Assembly (NCBI GenBank): GCA_965199235.1
Contig: CBDAQU010000002.1
Location: 62,001 to 126,000, forward strand
Direction of reading: 5' to 3'
DNA from: BOG-908 sp965199235
GTDB lineage: Bacteria > Pseudomonadota > Alphaproteobacteria > Acetobacterales > Acetobacteraceae
Length of the DNA stretch: 64,000 nt
Part shown: positions 42,514 through 51,930 of the stretch, piece after piece
Layout: each line of letters begins with the position of its first letter
Position numbering within the stretch: the first letter of the stretch is position 1
The notes under the pieces: generated by a model
The model's database searches: none
What the model was told of the DNA's origin: nothing
The model's input: the letters and a program-made list of their open reading frames with translations, nothing else
Translations under genes and position numbers: made by a program

Positions 42514-43344
42514 CTACTTGCCCTTGCTCGCGCGGCGGATAATCAGCTTGTCCGTCCGCTTGTTGACACGCGTCTTCGCACCCTTGGTCGGCTTACCCCA
42601 AGGCGTTACGGGGTGGCGACCGCCAGATGTGCGGCCTTCGCCGCCACCATGCGGATGATCGACGGGGTTCATGACCACGCCACGATTGTGAGGACGACGA
42701 CCCATCCAACGTGCGCGGCCGGCCTTGCCGAAGCTCTGGTTCATATTGTCGGCATTCGAGACGGCGCCGACAGTAGCCATGCACTCCGCGCGAACGACGC
42801 GCAACTCACCAGATTGAAGCTTTACCTGTGCGTATCCAGCATCCTTGCCGACCAGCTGCGCGTAGGTTCCGGCTGCACGCGCCATCTTGCCACCAGCGCC
42901 TTGCTTCAATTCGACGTTGTGAACAATCGTGCCCACCGGGATCGCACCGAGAGGCATGGCATTGCCTGGCTTGACGTCGACACGAGCGCCAGCGATGATA
43001 TTGTCTCCGACTTTTAGTCGCTGTGGAGCCAATATGTAGGCTAATTCTCCATCGGCGTATTTAACCAGTGCTATGAACGCCGTGCGATTTGGGTCGTATT
43101 CCAGCCGTTCGACGACGGCGGCCACGTCAAACTTGCGGCGCTTAAAGTCTACAATCCGATAGCTCTGCTTATGCCCACCGCCGCGAAAGAAGGACGTAGT
43201 TCGACCGTGGTTGTTACGACCGCCCGTCTTGCTCTTGCCCTCAGTCAGCCCCTTGACAGGTTTGCCCTTCCACAATTCAGAACGGTCGATTAACACCGTC
43301 CCGCGAAGGCTTGCCGTAACAGGCTTGAACGATTTTAAAGCCAT
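42514..43344 (-). CDS. rplB: 50S ribosomal protein L2
   Basis: A 276-residue L2 at the peptidyl transferase region. GRNNHGRTTSFFRGGGHKQSYRIVDF and the conserved VRGVVMNPVDHPHGGGEGR-type stretch (NRGVVMNPVDHPHGGGEG) holding the functionally important His are present. Confidence 0.98.
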   Translation of the reverse strand: MALKSFKPVTASLRGTVLIDRSELWKGKPVKGLTEGKSKTGGRNNHGRTTSFFRGGGHKQSYRIVDFKRRKFDVAAVVERLEYDPNRTAFIALVKYADGELAYILAPQRLKVGDNIIAGARVDVKPGNAMPLGAIPVGTIVHNVELKQGAGGKMARAAGTYAQLVGKDAGYAQVKLQSGELRVVRAECMATVGAVSNADNMNQSFGKAGRARWMGRRPHNRGVVMNPVDHPHGGGEGRTSGGRHPVTPWGKPTKGAKTRVNKRTDKLIIRRASKGK

Positions 43345-43354
43345 GTGACCGCCC

Positions 43355-43690
43355 TCACGCCAGACCAGTTGTCAGGTCAATGGACTGACCTTCTGCAAGT
43401 TGCACATAGGCCTTCTTGATGTCGGACCGGACGCCTGGGCGACCTTTAAAGCGCTTGGTCTTGCCTTTTTGAACAAGCGTATTGACGCCAAGGACCTTTA
43501 CGCCGAACAGTGCTTCAATTGCTTTCTTGATTTCGGGCTTCGTTGCACCGAGAGCCACCCGGAAGACCATCTGGTTCCGCTCGGTCAGCAAAGTCGCTTT
43601 CTCGGTAATCACCGGAGAGCGGATAATTTCATACATCGTCTCTCGAGATAAATTGGCGGCCTTTCGACGTATATTTGCGACAACGGTCAT
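43355..43690 (-). CDS. rplW: 50S ribosomal protein L23
   Basis: A 111-residue L23, docking site for trigger factor and SRP. MYEIIRSPVITEKATLL is the usual start region; the ATG at 43690 adds 18 residues and overlaps the rplD stop as ATGA, so it is preferred. An internal ATG at 43636 is the alternative. Confidence 0.95.
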   Translation of the reverse strand: MTVVANIRRKAANLSRETMYEIIRSPVITEKATLLTERNQMVFRVALGATKPEIKKAIEALFGVKVLGVNTLVQKGKTKRFKGRPGVRSDIKKAYVQLAEGQSIDLTTGLA

Positions 43691-44301
43691 GCCAGGCGCT
43701 CCCGCAGACCGTCGACAGCTGACATGGTCAGTACGAGCAGATCGTGCCGCAATATATCATACACGTTCGCGCCAACAGTCGGCAGAACATCAATCTGGTG
43801 AATGTTCGCGCTCGCACGCCTAAAATTTGGCTCGACAGAATGATCGATAAATAAGGCGTTGGTCCAGCCAAGCACCTTCAATTTTGCCGCGAGATCCTTC
43901 GTCCTTTCTGCCGACGTCGCGGCATCGATTACAATCAGCTTTCCATCAGCTTGCTTCTGCGACAATGCACTGATCAGTCCGAGACGGCGTACTTTCTTCG
44001 GCAAGCAGTAGCTATGATCTCTGACAACTGGACCATGGACCACACCGCCGGTCCGAAACTGTGGCGACCGTAAACTGCCCTGACGCGCATTACCCGTGCC
44101 CTTCTGCTTATAGGGCTTTTTCGTAGTTCCAGACACTTCGCCCATGCCCTTGGCTTTATGATTGCCGGAGCGTCGCGTTGCCAGCTGCCAGTGAACGACA
44201 CGTGCCATGATATCCGAACGTGGCGAGGCTGCGAAGATTTCGTCTGGCAGATCGGCTTCACCCGCACTGACGTTATCGAATGTTGTGATTGTAACTTTCA
44301 T
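43687..44301 (-). CDS. rplD: 50S ribosomal protein L4
   Basis: A 204-residue L4. The tunnel loop KAKGMGEVSGTTKKPYKQKGTGNARQGS is the signature. In E. coli L4 autoregulates the S10 operon. It overlaps the rplC stop by 4 nt. Confidence 0.97.
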   Translation of the reverse strand: MKVTITTFDNVSAGEADLPDEIFAASPRSDIMARVVHWQLATRRSGNHKAKGMGEVSGTTKKPYKQKGTGNARQGSLRSPQFRTGGVVHGPVVRDHSYCLPKKVRRLGLISALSQKQADGKLIVIDAATSAERTKDLAAKLKVLGWTNALFIDHSVEPNFRRASANIHQIDVLPTVGANVYDILRHDLLVLTMSAVDGLRERLA

Positions 44302-44984
44302 GAATTTTCCCAGCCGGCCAATGCAGCCGGGTAAGGAGCATCCGCGTGACGGGGCCTCTTAACCGCATCACGTATCAATACGAAGTCGCCCTTGGCGCCT
44401 GGAACTGCGCCGTGAACCATGATTATGCCGCGATCGGAGTCGATCCGAGCAACTACGAGGTTTTGCGTGGTGACTTGTTCGGTCCCTAGATGACCAGCCA
44501 TTTTCTTGTTTTTGAACGTCTTGCCTGGATCCTGCCGATTGCCCGTCGAGCCGTGGGACCGGTGACTGACCGACACGCCATGGCTTGCCTCCAAACCTCG
44601 AAAATTCCAGCGTTTCATCGCGCCGGCAAATCCTTTGCCCTTTGTTCTTCCCGTCACGTCGATCTTCTGCCCAGGAACGAAGTGATCAGCTGTGATCGTT
44701 GATCCCGGCTCAACCAGGGCATCGGGCGAACAACGAAACTCCACTAATTTCTGACGTGGTTCCACCTTAACCCGAGCGAAATGCCCGCGATTGGCCTTGC
44801 TCACGCTTTTCACTTTCGCAAGGAACGTACCAAGTTGGAGCGATGTATATCCATCGCGCTCCAGCGTCCGAACGTCGACGACTTTCACGTCATCGAGATG
44901 CAATACAGTGACGGGAATGTGACTACCATCATCTTTGAATAGCCTGGTCATGCCCAGCTTTCGTACTATCAGGCCAGTTCGCAT
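44298..44984 (-). CDS. rplC: 50S ribosomal protein L3
   Basis: A 228-residue L3. GLIVRKLGMTRLFKDDG opens it, and GKGFAGAMKRWNFRGLEASHGVSVSHRSHGSTGN is the conserved central loop, with Gln at the site methylated by PrmB (GNRQDPGKTFKNKKMAGH). Confidence 0.97.
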   Translation of the reverse strand: MRTGLIVRKLGMTRLFKDDGSHIPVTVLHLDDVKVVDVRTLERDGYTSLQLGTFLAKVKSVSKANRGHFARVKVEPRQKLVEFRCSPDALVEPGSTITADHFVPGQKIDVTGRTKGKGFAGAMKRWNFRGLEASHGVSVSHRSHGSTGNRQDPGKTFKNKKMAGHLGTEQVTTQNLVVARIDSDRGIIMVHGAVPGAKGDFVLIRDAVKRPRHADAPYPAALAGWENS

Positions 44985-45019
44985 ATCAACCTCTTCTCAA
45001 CCGCAACATCTGCTCGCGG

Positions 45020-45328
45020 CTAGATCTTGATTTCCACGTCGACACCAGACGCCAGATCAAGCTTCATCAACGCGTCCACCGTCTGCGGTGTTGGCTCCAC
45101 TATGTCTAGAAGACGACGATGCGTCCTGATCTCGAACTGCTCGCGGCTCTTCTTGTCGACGTGAGGCGAGCGATTGACGGTAAACCGTTCGATATGAGTC
45201 GGTAACGGAATAGGACCACGAACCCGTGCACCCGTCCGCTTGGCCGTGTTGACAATCTCCTTGGTGCTGTTGTCCAGCACACGGTGATCATATGCCTTAA
45301 GGCGAATGCGGATGTTTTGATTATCCAT
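45020..45328 (-). CDS. rpsJ: 30S ribosomal protein S10
   Basis: A 102-residue S10, also the antitermination factor NusE. IRIRLKAYDHRVLDNSTKEIVNTAKRTGARV and GPIPLPTHIERFTVNRSPHVDKKSREQFE are characteristic. It follows tuf by 37 nt. Confidence 0.98.
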   Translation of the reverse strand: MDNQNIRIRLKAYDHRVLDNSTKEIVNTAKRTGARVRGPIPLPTHIERFTVNRSPHVDKKSREQFEIRTHRRLLDIVEPTPQTVDALMKLDLASGVDVEIKI

Positions 45329-45365
45329 AATATTCTACTTACTTGTATCCCGCGCCAGTTTTTGC

Positions 45366-46553
45366 TTAATCCATTATCTTTGCAACAACGCCCGCGCCAA
45401 CGGTGCGCCCGCCTTCGCGGATTGCGAAGCGTAGTCCCTCATCCATGGCTATGGGCTGAATTAGCTCGACGTCCATAGAGACGTTGTCGCCGGGCATTAC
45501 CATCTCCACACCCTCTGGAAGCTGGACGACACCAGTGACGTCTGTGGTGCGAAAGTAAAACTGGGGCCGATAATTGGTGAAAAACGGTGTGTGACGGCCG
45601 CCTTCCTCTTTTGTCAGCACGTAAGCCTCTGCTTTGAACTTCTTGTGTGGCGTTATAGACCCTGGCTTTGCCAAAACCTGACCACGCTCTACGTCCTCAC
45701 GCTTGGTCCCGCGCAATAATGCGCCGATATTATCGCCAGCCTCCCCTCGATCGAGCAGCTTGCGGAACATCTCAACGCCAGTGACGATTGTTTTAACCGT
45801 GTTCTTGATGCCGACGATTTCAACCTCGTCTCCGACGTTGACAACGCCTCGCTCCACCCGGCCCGTGACGACGGTCCCTCGTCCGGAGATGGAAAAGACG
45901 TCTTCGATCGGCATGAGGAAAGGGCGGTCGATTGCTCGCTCGGGCTGCGGGATGTAGCTGTCGACTGCAGCCATAAGCTTCAGCACCGCATCTTCACCGA
46001 TTTCGGGCTGCTTACCTTCGAGTGCACAGACAGCGGAACCGTGGATGATCGGGATGTCATCACCTGGAAATTGGTAGCTGCTCAGCAGATCACGGACTTC
46101 CAGTTCAACCAACTCAACCAGCTCAGGATCAGCTAAATCCATTTTATTGAGGAATACGACCAGGGCAGGCACACCAACCTGCCGTGCAAGAAGAATGTGT
46201 TCCCGCGTCTGAGGCATCGGGCCGTCCGCGGCGGAAACGACCAATATAGCGCCGTCCATTTGGGCGGCCCCTGTTATCATGTTCTTCACGTAGTCGGCAT
46301 GGCCAGGACAGTCGACGTGTGCGTAATGCCGATTTGCGGTTTCATATTCGACGTGAGCCGTCGAGATCGTGATGCCACGCGCCCGCTCTTCAGGAGCTTT
46401 ATCGATCTGATCATACGCCGTAAACGTCGCTCCACCCGACTTTGCAAGCACCTTCGTGATCGCCGCAGTCAGCGATGTCTTACCGTGGTCAACGTGACCG
46501 ATAGTGCCAATGTTGCAATGCGGCTTGTTCCGCTCGAATTTCGCCTTTGCCAT
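45366..46553 (-). CDS. tuf: Elongation factor Tu
   Basis: A 395-residue GTPase carrying aminoacyl-tRNA to the ribosome. G1 GHVDHGKT, G3 DCPGHADYVKN and G4 NKMD are intact. Domains 2 and 3 end in FAIREGGRTVGAGVVAKIMD. It lies directly after rpsG (38 nt); fusA, normally between them, is absent. Confidence 0.98.
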   Translation of the reverse strand: MAKAKFERNKPHCNIGTIGHVDHGKTSLTAAITKVLAKSGGATFTAYDQIDKAPEERARGITISTAHVEYETANRHYAHVDCPGHADYVKNMITGAAQMDGAILVVSAADGPMPQTREHILLARQVGVPALVVFLNKMDLADPELVELVELEVRDLLSSYQFPGDDIPIIHGSAVCALEGKQPEIGEDAVLKLMAAVDSYIPQPERAIDRPFLMPIEDVFSISGRGTVVTGRVERGVVNVGDEVEIVGIKNTVKTIVTGVEMFRKLLDRGEAGDNIGALLRGTKREDVERGQVLAKPGSITPHKKFKAEAYVLTKEEGGRHTPFFTNYRPQFYFRTTDVTGVVQLPEGVEMVMPGDNVSMDVELIQPIAMDEGLRFAIREGGRTVGAGVVAKIMD

Positions 46554-46591
46554 CGTCGTCTCTCCGTGACCCTATCAACGGGCTGTGGTGG

Positions 46592-47068
46592 TTACCAGCG
46601 GTAGTGGCTGAACGCCTTGTTAGCTTCGGCCATTCTATGTGTATCTTCGCGTTTCTTCACCGCAGACCCGCGATTGTTAACAGCATCGAACAACTCGTTC
46701 GAAAGCCGGTCCTCCATCGTATGCTCGCCACGCTTTCGCGCTGCATCGATCAACCACCGAATTGCTAAAGCCTGGCGCCGCTCTGAACGAACTTCCACCG
46801 GGACTTGATAAGTTGCACCGCCAACCCTGCGAGACCGCACTTCAACGGCCGGCTTAACATTGTCTAGTGCCTCGTGAAACATTCGGACTGGATCAGAAGA
46901 CGCGCCACCCCGTTTCTTCATCACGTCGAGCGCGCCGTAGACAATACCTTCGGCGGCCGACTTCAACCCATCATACATGAGCGCGTTCATAAAACGCGTT
47001 ATCACAACGTCTCCGAACTTTGGATCCGGGAGTATCTCACGCTTTACAGCGCGGCGGCGTCGGCTCAT
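46592..47068 (-). CDS. rpsG: 30S ribosomal protein S7
   Basis: A 158-residue S7: MSRRRRAVKREILPDPKFGDVVITRFMN and the C-terminal KKREDTHRMAEANKAFSHYRW. It follows rpsL by 9 nt. Confidence 0.98.
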   Translation of the reverse strand: MSRRRRAVKREILPDPKFGDVVITRFMNALMYDGLKSAAEGIVYGALDVMKKRGGASSDPVRMFHEALDNVKPAVEVRSRRVGGATYQVPVEVRSERRQALAIRWLIDAARKRGEHTMEDRLSNELFDAVNNRGSAVKKREDTHRMAEANKAFSHYRW

Positions 47069-47077
47069 CCTCCCCTC

Positions 47078-47449
47078 CTACTTTGGACGCTTGGCGCCGT
47101 AGAGCGAGCGGCGCTTGCGGCGTTTTGGTAGACCCTGCGTGTCTAGAACGCCCCGCAGAATATGATATCGTACGCCAGGAAGATCTTTGACGCGACCGCC
47201 GCGAATTAGAACAACGCTGTGTTCCTGAAGATTGTGTCCTTCGCCAGGAATGTAGCTGACTACCTCAAACCCATTCGTCAGACGAACCTTGGCGACCTTA
47301 CGTAACGCCGAGTTCGGCTTTTTAGGCGTCGTCGTGTACACGCGCGTGCACACGCCGCGCTTCTGCGGGCAGCCCTGCAAGGCAGGCACCTTGTTACGCT
47401 TGGCGGCCGGTTCCCGGCCCTGGGCTATGAGTTGGTTGATCGTCGGCAT
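47078..47449 (-). CDS. rpsL: 30S ribosomal protein S12
   Basis: A 123-residue S12, decoding-centre protein. PTINQLIAQGREP starts it, with TTTPKKPNSALRKVAKVRL and RGGRVKDLPGVRYHI. Lys at both positions linked to streptomycin resistance (PKKPNS and GRVKDLPG) is wild type, so ribosomal resistance is not expected. The ATG at 47449 is family-typical. Confidence 0.98.
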   Translation of the reverse strand: MPTINQLIAQGREPAAKRNKVPALQGCPQKRGVCTRVYTTTPKKPNSALRKVAKVRLTNGFEVVSYIPGEGHNLQEHSVVLIRGGRVKDLPGVRYHILRGVLDTQGLPKRRKRRSLYGAKRPK

Positions 47450-47597
47450 ACGCCCTCGTTCCAATCATGCAAAGCGCGCACAGATGGGAAGTCCCAACCG
47501 TGCGGGTTTAGGTATCTGCACATGGCCTTGGCCTGGGGCGGCACCGCGTGCGTTGGTAGCTAAAGTTCTGGAGGGCCTTACGCCCCCCGGAGGAGAC

Positions 47598-47626
47598 TGA
47601 TTACGAGCCGTAAGGAGAGCCGTCAA
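47598..47626 (-). promoter_or_regulatory. Candidate promoter for the rpsL-rpsG-tuf-S10 run
   Basis: On the minus strand TTGACG (47626-47621) and TAATCA (47603-47598) are 17 bases apart, roughly 150 nt upstream of rpsL. The -35 is good, the -10 weak. Confidence 0.35.
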
Positions 47627-47639
47627 GAGCAAACGAGAA

Positions 47640-47683
47640 GGCTAAGGTGTTTGCGAAAACGCCTCCCGCAAACATCCCTAGCC
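47640..47683 (-). terminator. Hairpin after rpoC
   Basis: An interrupted stem GGCTA..GG.GTTTGCG pairs with CGCAAAC.TCC.TAGCC around an 11-nt loop just after the rpoC stop. The following minus strand reads TTCTCGTTTGCTCTT, moderately T-rich. It plausibly separates rpoBC from the rpsL operon. Confidence 0.5.
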
Positions 47684-47690
47684 ATCCAGT

Positions 47691-50600
47691 CTACTCGGCC
47701 GCGCGTGTTATCTGTGCCGGCGCATCCCTCAACACCGCTCGTTGCTGGTCGCGCCCTGCAGCAACAGCCTTCAGCCGGTTCATCACAGATCCAGTACCGG
47801 CTGGTATCAGTCGTCCTACAATCACGTTCTCCTTCAGTCCAGTCAATTGGTCCGTCTTTCCAGCAGTCGCCGCTTCGGTCAGCACCCTGGTCGTCTCCTG
47901 GAAAGAAGCGGCGCTTATAAAGCTGTGGGTTTGCAAGCTGGCTTTTGTAATGCCTTGCAGGACCGGCATAGCAGTTGCTGGGCGCTCGTTAGCCTTGATA
48001 CGCTTGACGTTCTCCGCATCCACTTCCATGCGATCAACCTGCTCGCCGATCAGATAGGTTGTGTCGCCCGGCTCCATAATCTCGACTTTTTGGAGCATCT
48101 GTCGGACAATGACTTCGATATGTTTGTCGTTGATTTTGACACCCTGCAGCCGATAGACGTCCTGGATTTCATTCACCAAATAATCCGACAGCGCCTCCAC
48201 ACCGAGCACCTTTAGTATATCATGTGGCACGCGGGGCCCATCTACTAGTGGGTCGCCGCGCAAGACAAAGTCACCTTCCTGAACGGAAACATGCTTGCCC
48301 TTGGGCACCAAATACTCCGTTTCTTCGCTAGTCTCGTCATTCTTGACGATAATCCGGCGCTTAGCCTTGTAGTCTTTACCAAACTCGACCCGACCGTCGT
48401 TTTCCGCGATGATTGCGTGGTCCTTGGGCCGGCGGGCCTCAAACAACTCAGCTACACGGGGCAGACCTCCGGTGATGTCACGAGTCTTACTACCCTCCCT
48501 GGGAATACGAGCCAGGACGTCGCCTGCGTGCAACGTGGCCCCGTTTTCTACCGACAATATGGAGTCTGGTGAAAGGAAGTAGCGAGCATCCATCCCGTTC
48601 GGTAGCTTAACGACCTCGCCGGTGTTTCCCTTCAGCTGCAGACGTGGTCGAAGATCGACGCCTTTAGCGGTCTGCTTGTAGTCGACGACAACCTTTGAGG
48701 TCAGTCCTGTCACCTCGTCCATACGCTCGACGAGCGTAATTCCATCAATCAAATCGAGATATTCTACTTGGCCCGCTAGTTCCGTGAGGATGGGCAGCGT
48801 GTATGGATCCCACTCTGCCAATTTCTGTGCGCGGCTTACAGCCATACCGTCATCAGCCAATAGCCGTGCGCCGTAAGGCACCCGGAACCGGGCGCGCTCA
48901 CGATCCTTATCGTCCACAAGAATAATCTCACAATTACGTGACATCACCACGGGTACACCCTGACTGTTTGTCACCACGTTGCGGTTCCGGACCGTGACTG
49001 TGCCTTCGTGAGACGCTTCAACACTAGACTGCTCGGCGCCACGCTGAGCGGCACCACCAATGTGGAATGTCCGCATCGTGAGTTGCGTTCCCGGCTCCCC
49101 TATCGACTGAGCGGCAATGACGCCGACAGCCTCGCCAATATTGACAGGCGTGCCGCGCGCCAAGTCTCGACCATAGCAGCGCGCGCAAACTCCAATCTGG
49201 CTTTCGCACGTTAGGACCGAACGAATTTTCATGACTTCGACGCCGGCGCGTTCGATCTGCTCTGCTTGAGTTTCTTCAATCAACGTATTGCGGGGGACAA
49301 GCACCTTGCTAGTGACCGGATCAGGGACGTCCTCAGACGCAGTGCGTCCCAATATGCGCTCTGATAACGAAGATACGACGTCTCCGCCATCCATCACTGG
49401 ACGAACGGTCAAACCGCGCTCGGACCCACAATCCACCTCAACGATGATGCAATCCTGAGCCACGTCAACCAAGCGACGCGTAAGATAGCCGGAGTTTGCC
49501 GTTTTTAGGGCCGTGTCAGCCAAGCCCTTGCGAGCGCCATGGGTCGAGTTGAAATACTCGAGGACCGATAGCCCTTCCTTGAAGTTGGCAATGATCGGCT
49601 GCTCAATAATTTCACCGGACGGCTTGGCCATGAGCCCGCGCATGCCGGCCAATTGCCGCATCTGTGCCGGTGATCCACGCGCACCCGAATGACTCATCAT
49701 CCAAACGCTGTTCGTCTGGCGACCAACCTCCTGCTTGCTGATCTCCTTCATCATTGCGCCGGCGACAGCATCAGTGCATCTCGACCAGGCATCAACCACC
49801 TTGTTGTAACGCTCGCCCGCTGTAATCAGACCGTCCTGGTACTGCTGCTCGAACTCCTTAACTTCGCTTTGTGTCTTGCTAATCAGCTCCGTTTTCTCTT
49901 TAGGAATTATCAAATCGTCCTTGCCGAACGATATTCCTGCCTTAGCTGCCTGCTGGAAGCCTAGACCCATCAGCCGGTCTGCGAAGATGACGCATTCTTT
50001 TTGGCCGCAATGGCGGTATACGGCGTCTATAACGTCCGACACATTCTTCTTAGTCAGCTGCTTATTTAATAGCGAGAAAGGCACGCTGGCGTGTTTGGGC
50101 AAAATCTGCGCAATCAACATGCGGCCAGGCGTTGTGACCACAATCTGACGCTTGCGGCTCCCGTCAGGCTCAATCAACTCCATGCGGGCGCGAATTTTGT
50201 CGTGGAGCTTGATTGCCTTCGCCTGAAGCGCAAACTCTATTTCACCAATCGTCCCAAACGCCGGAGCAGAGTTGTCCTCAGTGACACGATAGTCAGCGGT
50301 CTCCAGGGACAGGTAATATAGCCCGAGAACGATGTCCTGGCTCGGCACAATGATAGGTTTACCATTTGCCGGACTGAGAATGTTATTAGTCGACATCATC
50401 AGAACACGCGCTTCAAGCTGAGCTTCAAGGCTGAGTGGCACATGAACTGCCATCTGGTCGCCATCAAAGTCCGCGTTGAAGGCGGTGCACACCAGTGGAT
50501 GGAGCTGGATTGCTTTTCCCTCAATCAGCACAGGCTCGAACGCTTGTATACCGAGACGATGAAGAGTGGGCGCTCGGTTGAGCATGACTGGGTGTTCTCG

Positions 50601-51851
50601 AATGACCTCTTCGAGAATATCCCAAACCTCAGGGCGCTCTTTTTCGACCATGCGCTTAGCTGCCTTTATAGTCGTCGCATGGCCATACTTCTCAAGCTTG
50701 CTGTAGATAAACGGTTTGAACAGTTCGAGTGCCATTTTCTTAGGTAAGCCGCACTGATGCAGCTTCAGCTCTGGACCGACCACGATGACCGACCGCCCGG
50801 AATAATCTACGCGCTTGCCTAGCAAGTTCTGACGAAACCGGCCCTGCTTGCCTTTCAGCATGTCAGACAGGGATTTAAGTGGACGCTTGTTTGCGCCGGT
50901 AATAGCGCGGCCGCGGCGGCCATTGTCGAACAGCGCATCGACAGACTCTTGGAGCATGCGCTTCTCATTGCGAACTATAATATCCGGAGCGCGCAATTCG
51001 ATAAGCCGCTTCAAGCGATTGTTGCGGTTGATAACGCGCCGATACAGATCATTCAGGTCAGACGTCGCAAATCGGCCGCCATCTAGTGGCACGAGAGGAC
51101 GGAGTTCAGGCGGGATAACCGGGACCACATCCAGAATCATCCATTCTGGCTTTGAGCCGCTCTCTCCAAACGCTTCGATCAGCTTGAGGCGCTTCACAAG
51201 CTTCTTACGCTTGGCTTCGCTTGTGGTATCGCGCAGATCCGCCCGCAATTTCACCTTGTCAGAATCAATGTCTATGGCATGTAGGATAACCTTGATCGCC
51301 TCGGCGCCAATGGCAGCACGGAAGCCGTCCTCGCCAAATTCATCCTGCTTAGCTGCGAGCTGGTCTTCGGTCAGAAGCTGGTGGAGCTTTAGGTCAGTCA
51401 ATCCTGGTTCAAGGACCACATAACTCTCAAAATACAGTATTTTCTCGAGCTCTTTGAGCGTGAGGTCAACCATGAGCCCGATACGGCTTGGCAGCGATTT
51501 GAGAAACCATATATGTGCAACAGGCGAGGCAAGTTCGATATGCCCCATACGCTCTCGACGAACTTTGGCCAGCGTCACTTCGACGCCGCATTTCTCACAG
51601 ATGATGCCGCGGAACTTCATCCGCTTGTACTTGCCACAGAGGCACTCGTAGTCCTTGATCGGACCAAAGATACGGGCGCAAAAGAGGCCGTCTCTTTCCG
51701 GCTTGAAGGTCCGATAATTGATTGTTTCTGGCTTCTTGATCTCGCCATACGACCATGAACGGATCTGCTCCGGAGAAGCCATCTGGATGCGAATTTGATC
51801 GAATGTGACTGCCTGGCCAGCTTGGCCAAGTATCTTCATAAGTTCGTTCAC
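47691..51851 (-). CDS. rpoC: DNA-directed RNA polymerase beta' subunit
   Basis: A 1386-residue catalytic subunit. The first zinc site is CLCGKYKRMKFRGIICEKCG near residue 70, the Mg-binding NADFDGDQMAVH near 457, the bridge/trigger region MRGLMAKPSGEI downstream, and a second zinc site CESQIGVCARCYG near 880. Length and motifs are normal for alphaproteobacteria. It follows rpoB by 79 nt. Confidence 0.98.
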   Translation of the reverse strand: MNELMKILGQAGQAVTFDQIRIQMASPEQIRSWSYGEIKKPETINYRTFKPERDGLFCARIFGPIKDYECLCGKYKRMKFRGIICEKCGVEVTLAKVRRERMGHIELASPVAHIWFLKSLPSRIGLMVDLTLKELEKILYFESYVVLEPGLTDLKLHQLLTEDQLAAKQDEFGEDGFRAAIGAEAIKVILHAIDIDSDKVKLRADLRDTTSEAKRKKLVKRLKLIEAFGESGSKPEWMILDVVPVIPPELRPLVPLDGGRFATSDLNDLYRRVINRNNRLKRLIELRAPDIIVRNEKRMLQESVDALFDNGRRGRAITGANKRPLKSLSDMLKGKQGRFRQNLLGKRVDYSGRSVIVVGPELKLHQCGLPKKMALELFKPFIYSKLEKYGHATTIKAAKRMVEKERPEVWDILEEVIREHPVMLNRAPTLHRLGIQAFEPVLIEGKAIQLHPLVCTAFNADFDGDQMAVHVPLSLEAQLEARVLMMSTNNILSPANGKPIIVPSQDIVLGLYYLSLETADYRVTEDNSAPAFGTIGEIEFALQAKAIKLHDKIRARMELIEPDGSRKRQIVVTTPGRMLIAQILPKHASVPFSLLNKQLTKKNVSDVIDAVYRHCGQKECVIFADRLMGLGFQQAAKAGISFGKDDLIIPKEKTELISKTQSEVKEFEQQYQDGLITAGERYNKVVDAWSRCTDAVAGAMMKEISKQEVGRQTNSVWMMSHSGARGSPAQMRQLAGMRGLMAKPSGEIIEQPIIANFKEGLSVLEYFNSTHGARKGLADTALKTANSGYLTRRLVDVAQDCIIVEVDCGSERGLTVRPVMDGGDVVSSLSERILGRTASEDVPDPVTSKVLVPRNTLIEETQAEQIERAGVEVMKIRSVLTCESQIGVCARCYGRDLARGTPVNIGEAVGVIAAQSIGEPGTQLTMRTFHIGGAAQRGAEQSSVEASHEGTVTVRNRNVVTNSQGVPVVMSRNCEIILVDDKDRERARFRVPYGARLLADDGMAVSRAQKLAEWDPYTLPILTELAGQVEYLDLIDGITLVERMDEVTGLTSKVVVDYKQTAKGVDLRPRLQLKGNTGEVVKLPNGMDARYFLSPDSILSVENGATLHAGDVLARIPREGSKTRDITGGLPRVAELFEARRPKDHAIIAENDGRVEFGKDYKAKRRIIVKNDETSEETEYLVPKGKHVSVQEGDFVLRGDPLVDGPRVPHDILKVLGVEALSDYLVNEIQDVYRLQGVKINDKHIEVIVRQMLQKVEIMEPGDTTYLIGEQVDRMEVDAENVKRIKANERPATAMPVLQGITKASLQTHSFISAASFQETTRVLTEAATAGKTDQLTGLKENVIVGRLIPAGTGSVMNRLKAVAAGRDQQRAVLRDAPAQITRAAE

Positions 51852-51930
51852 GGATAAGCCTTTCTTGAAAAAGCCAGGGTTGCAAACCCGAGCCGCCCTA
51901 AAGTCACACCGCGGCTTAGGTGTCCGTGTG

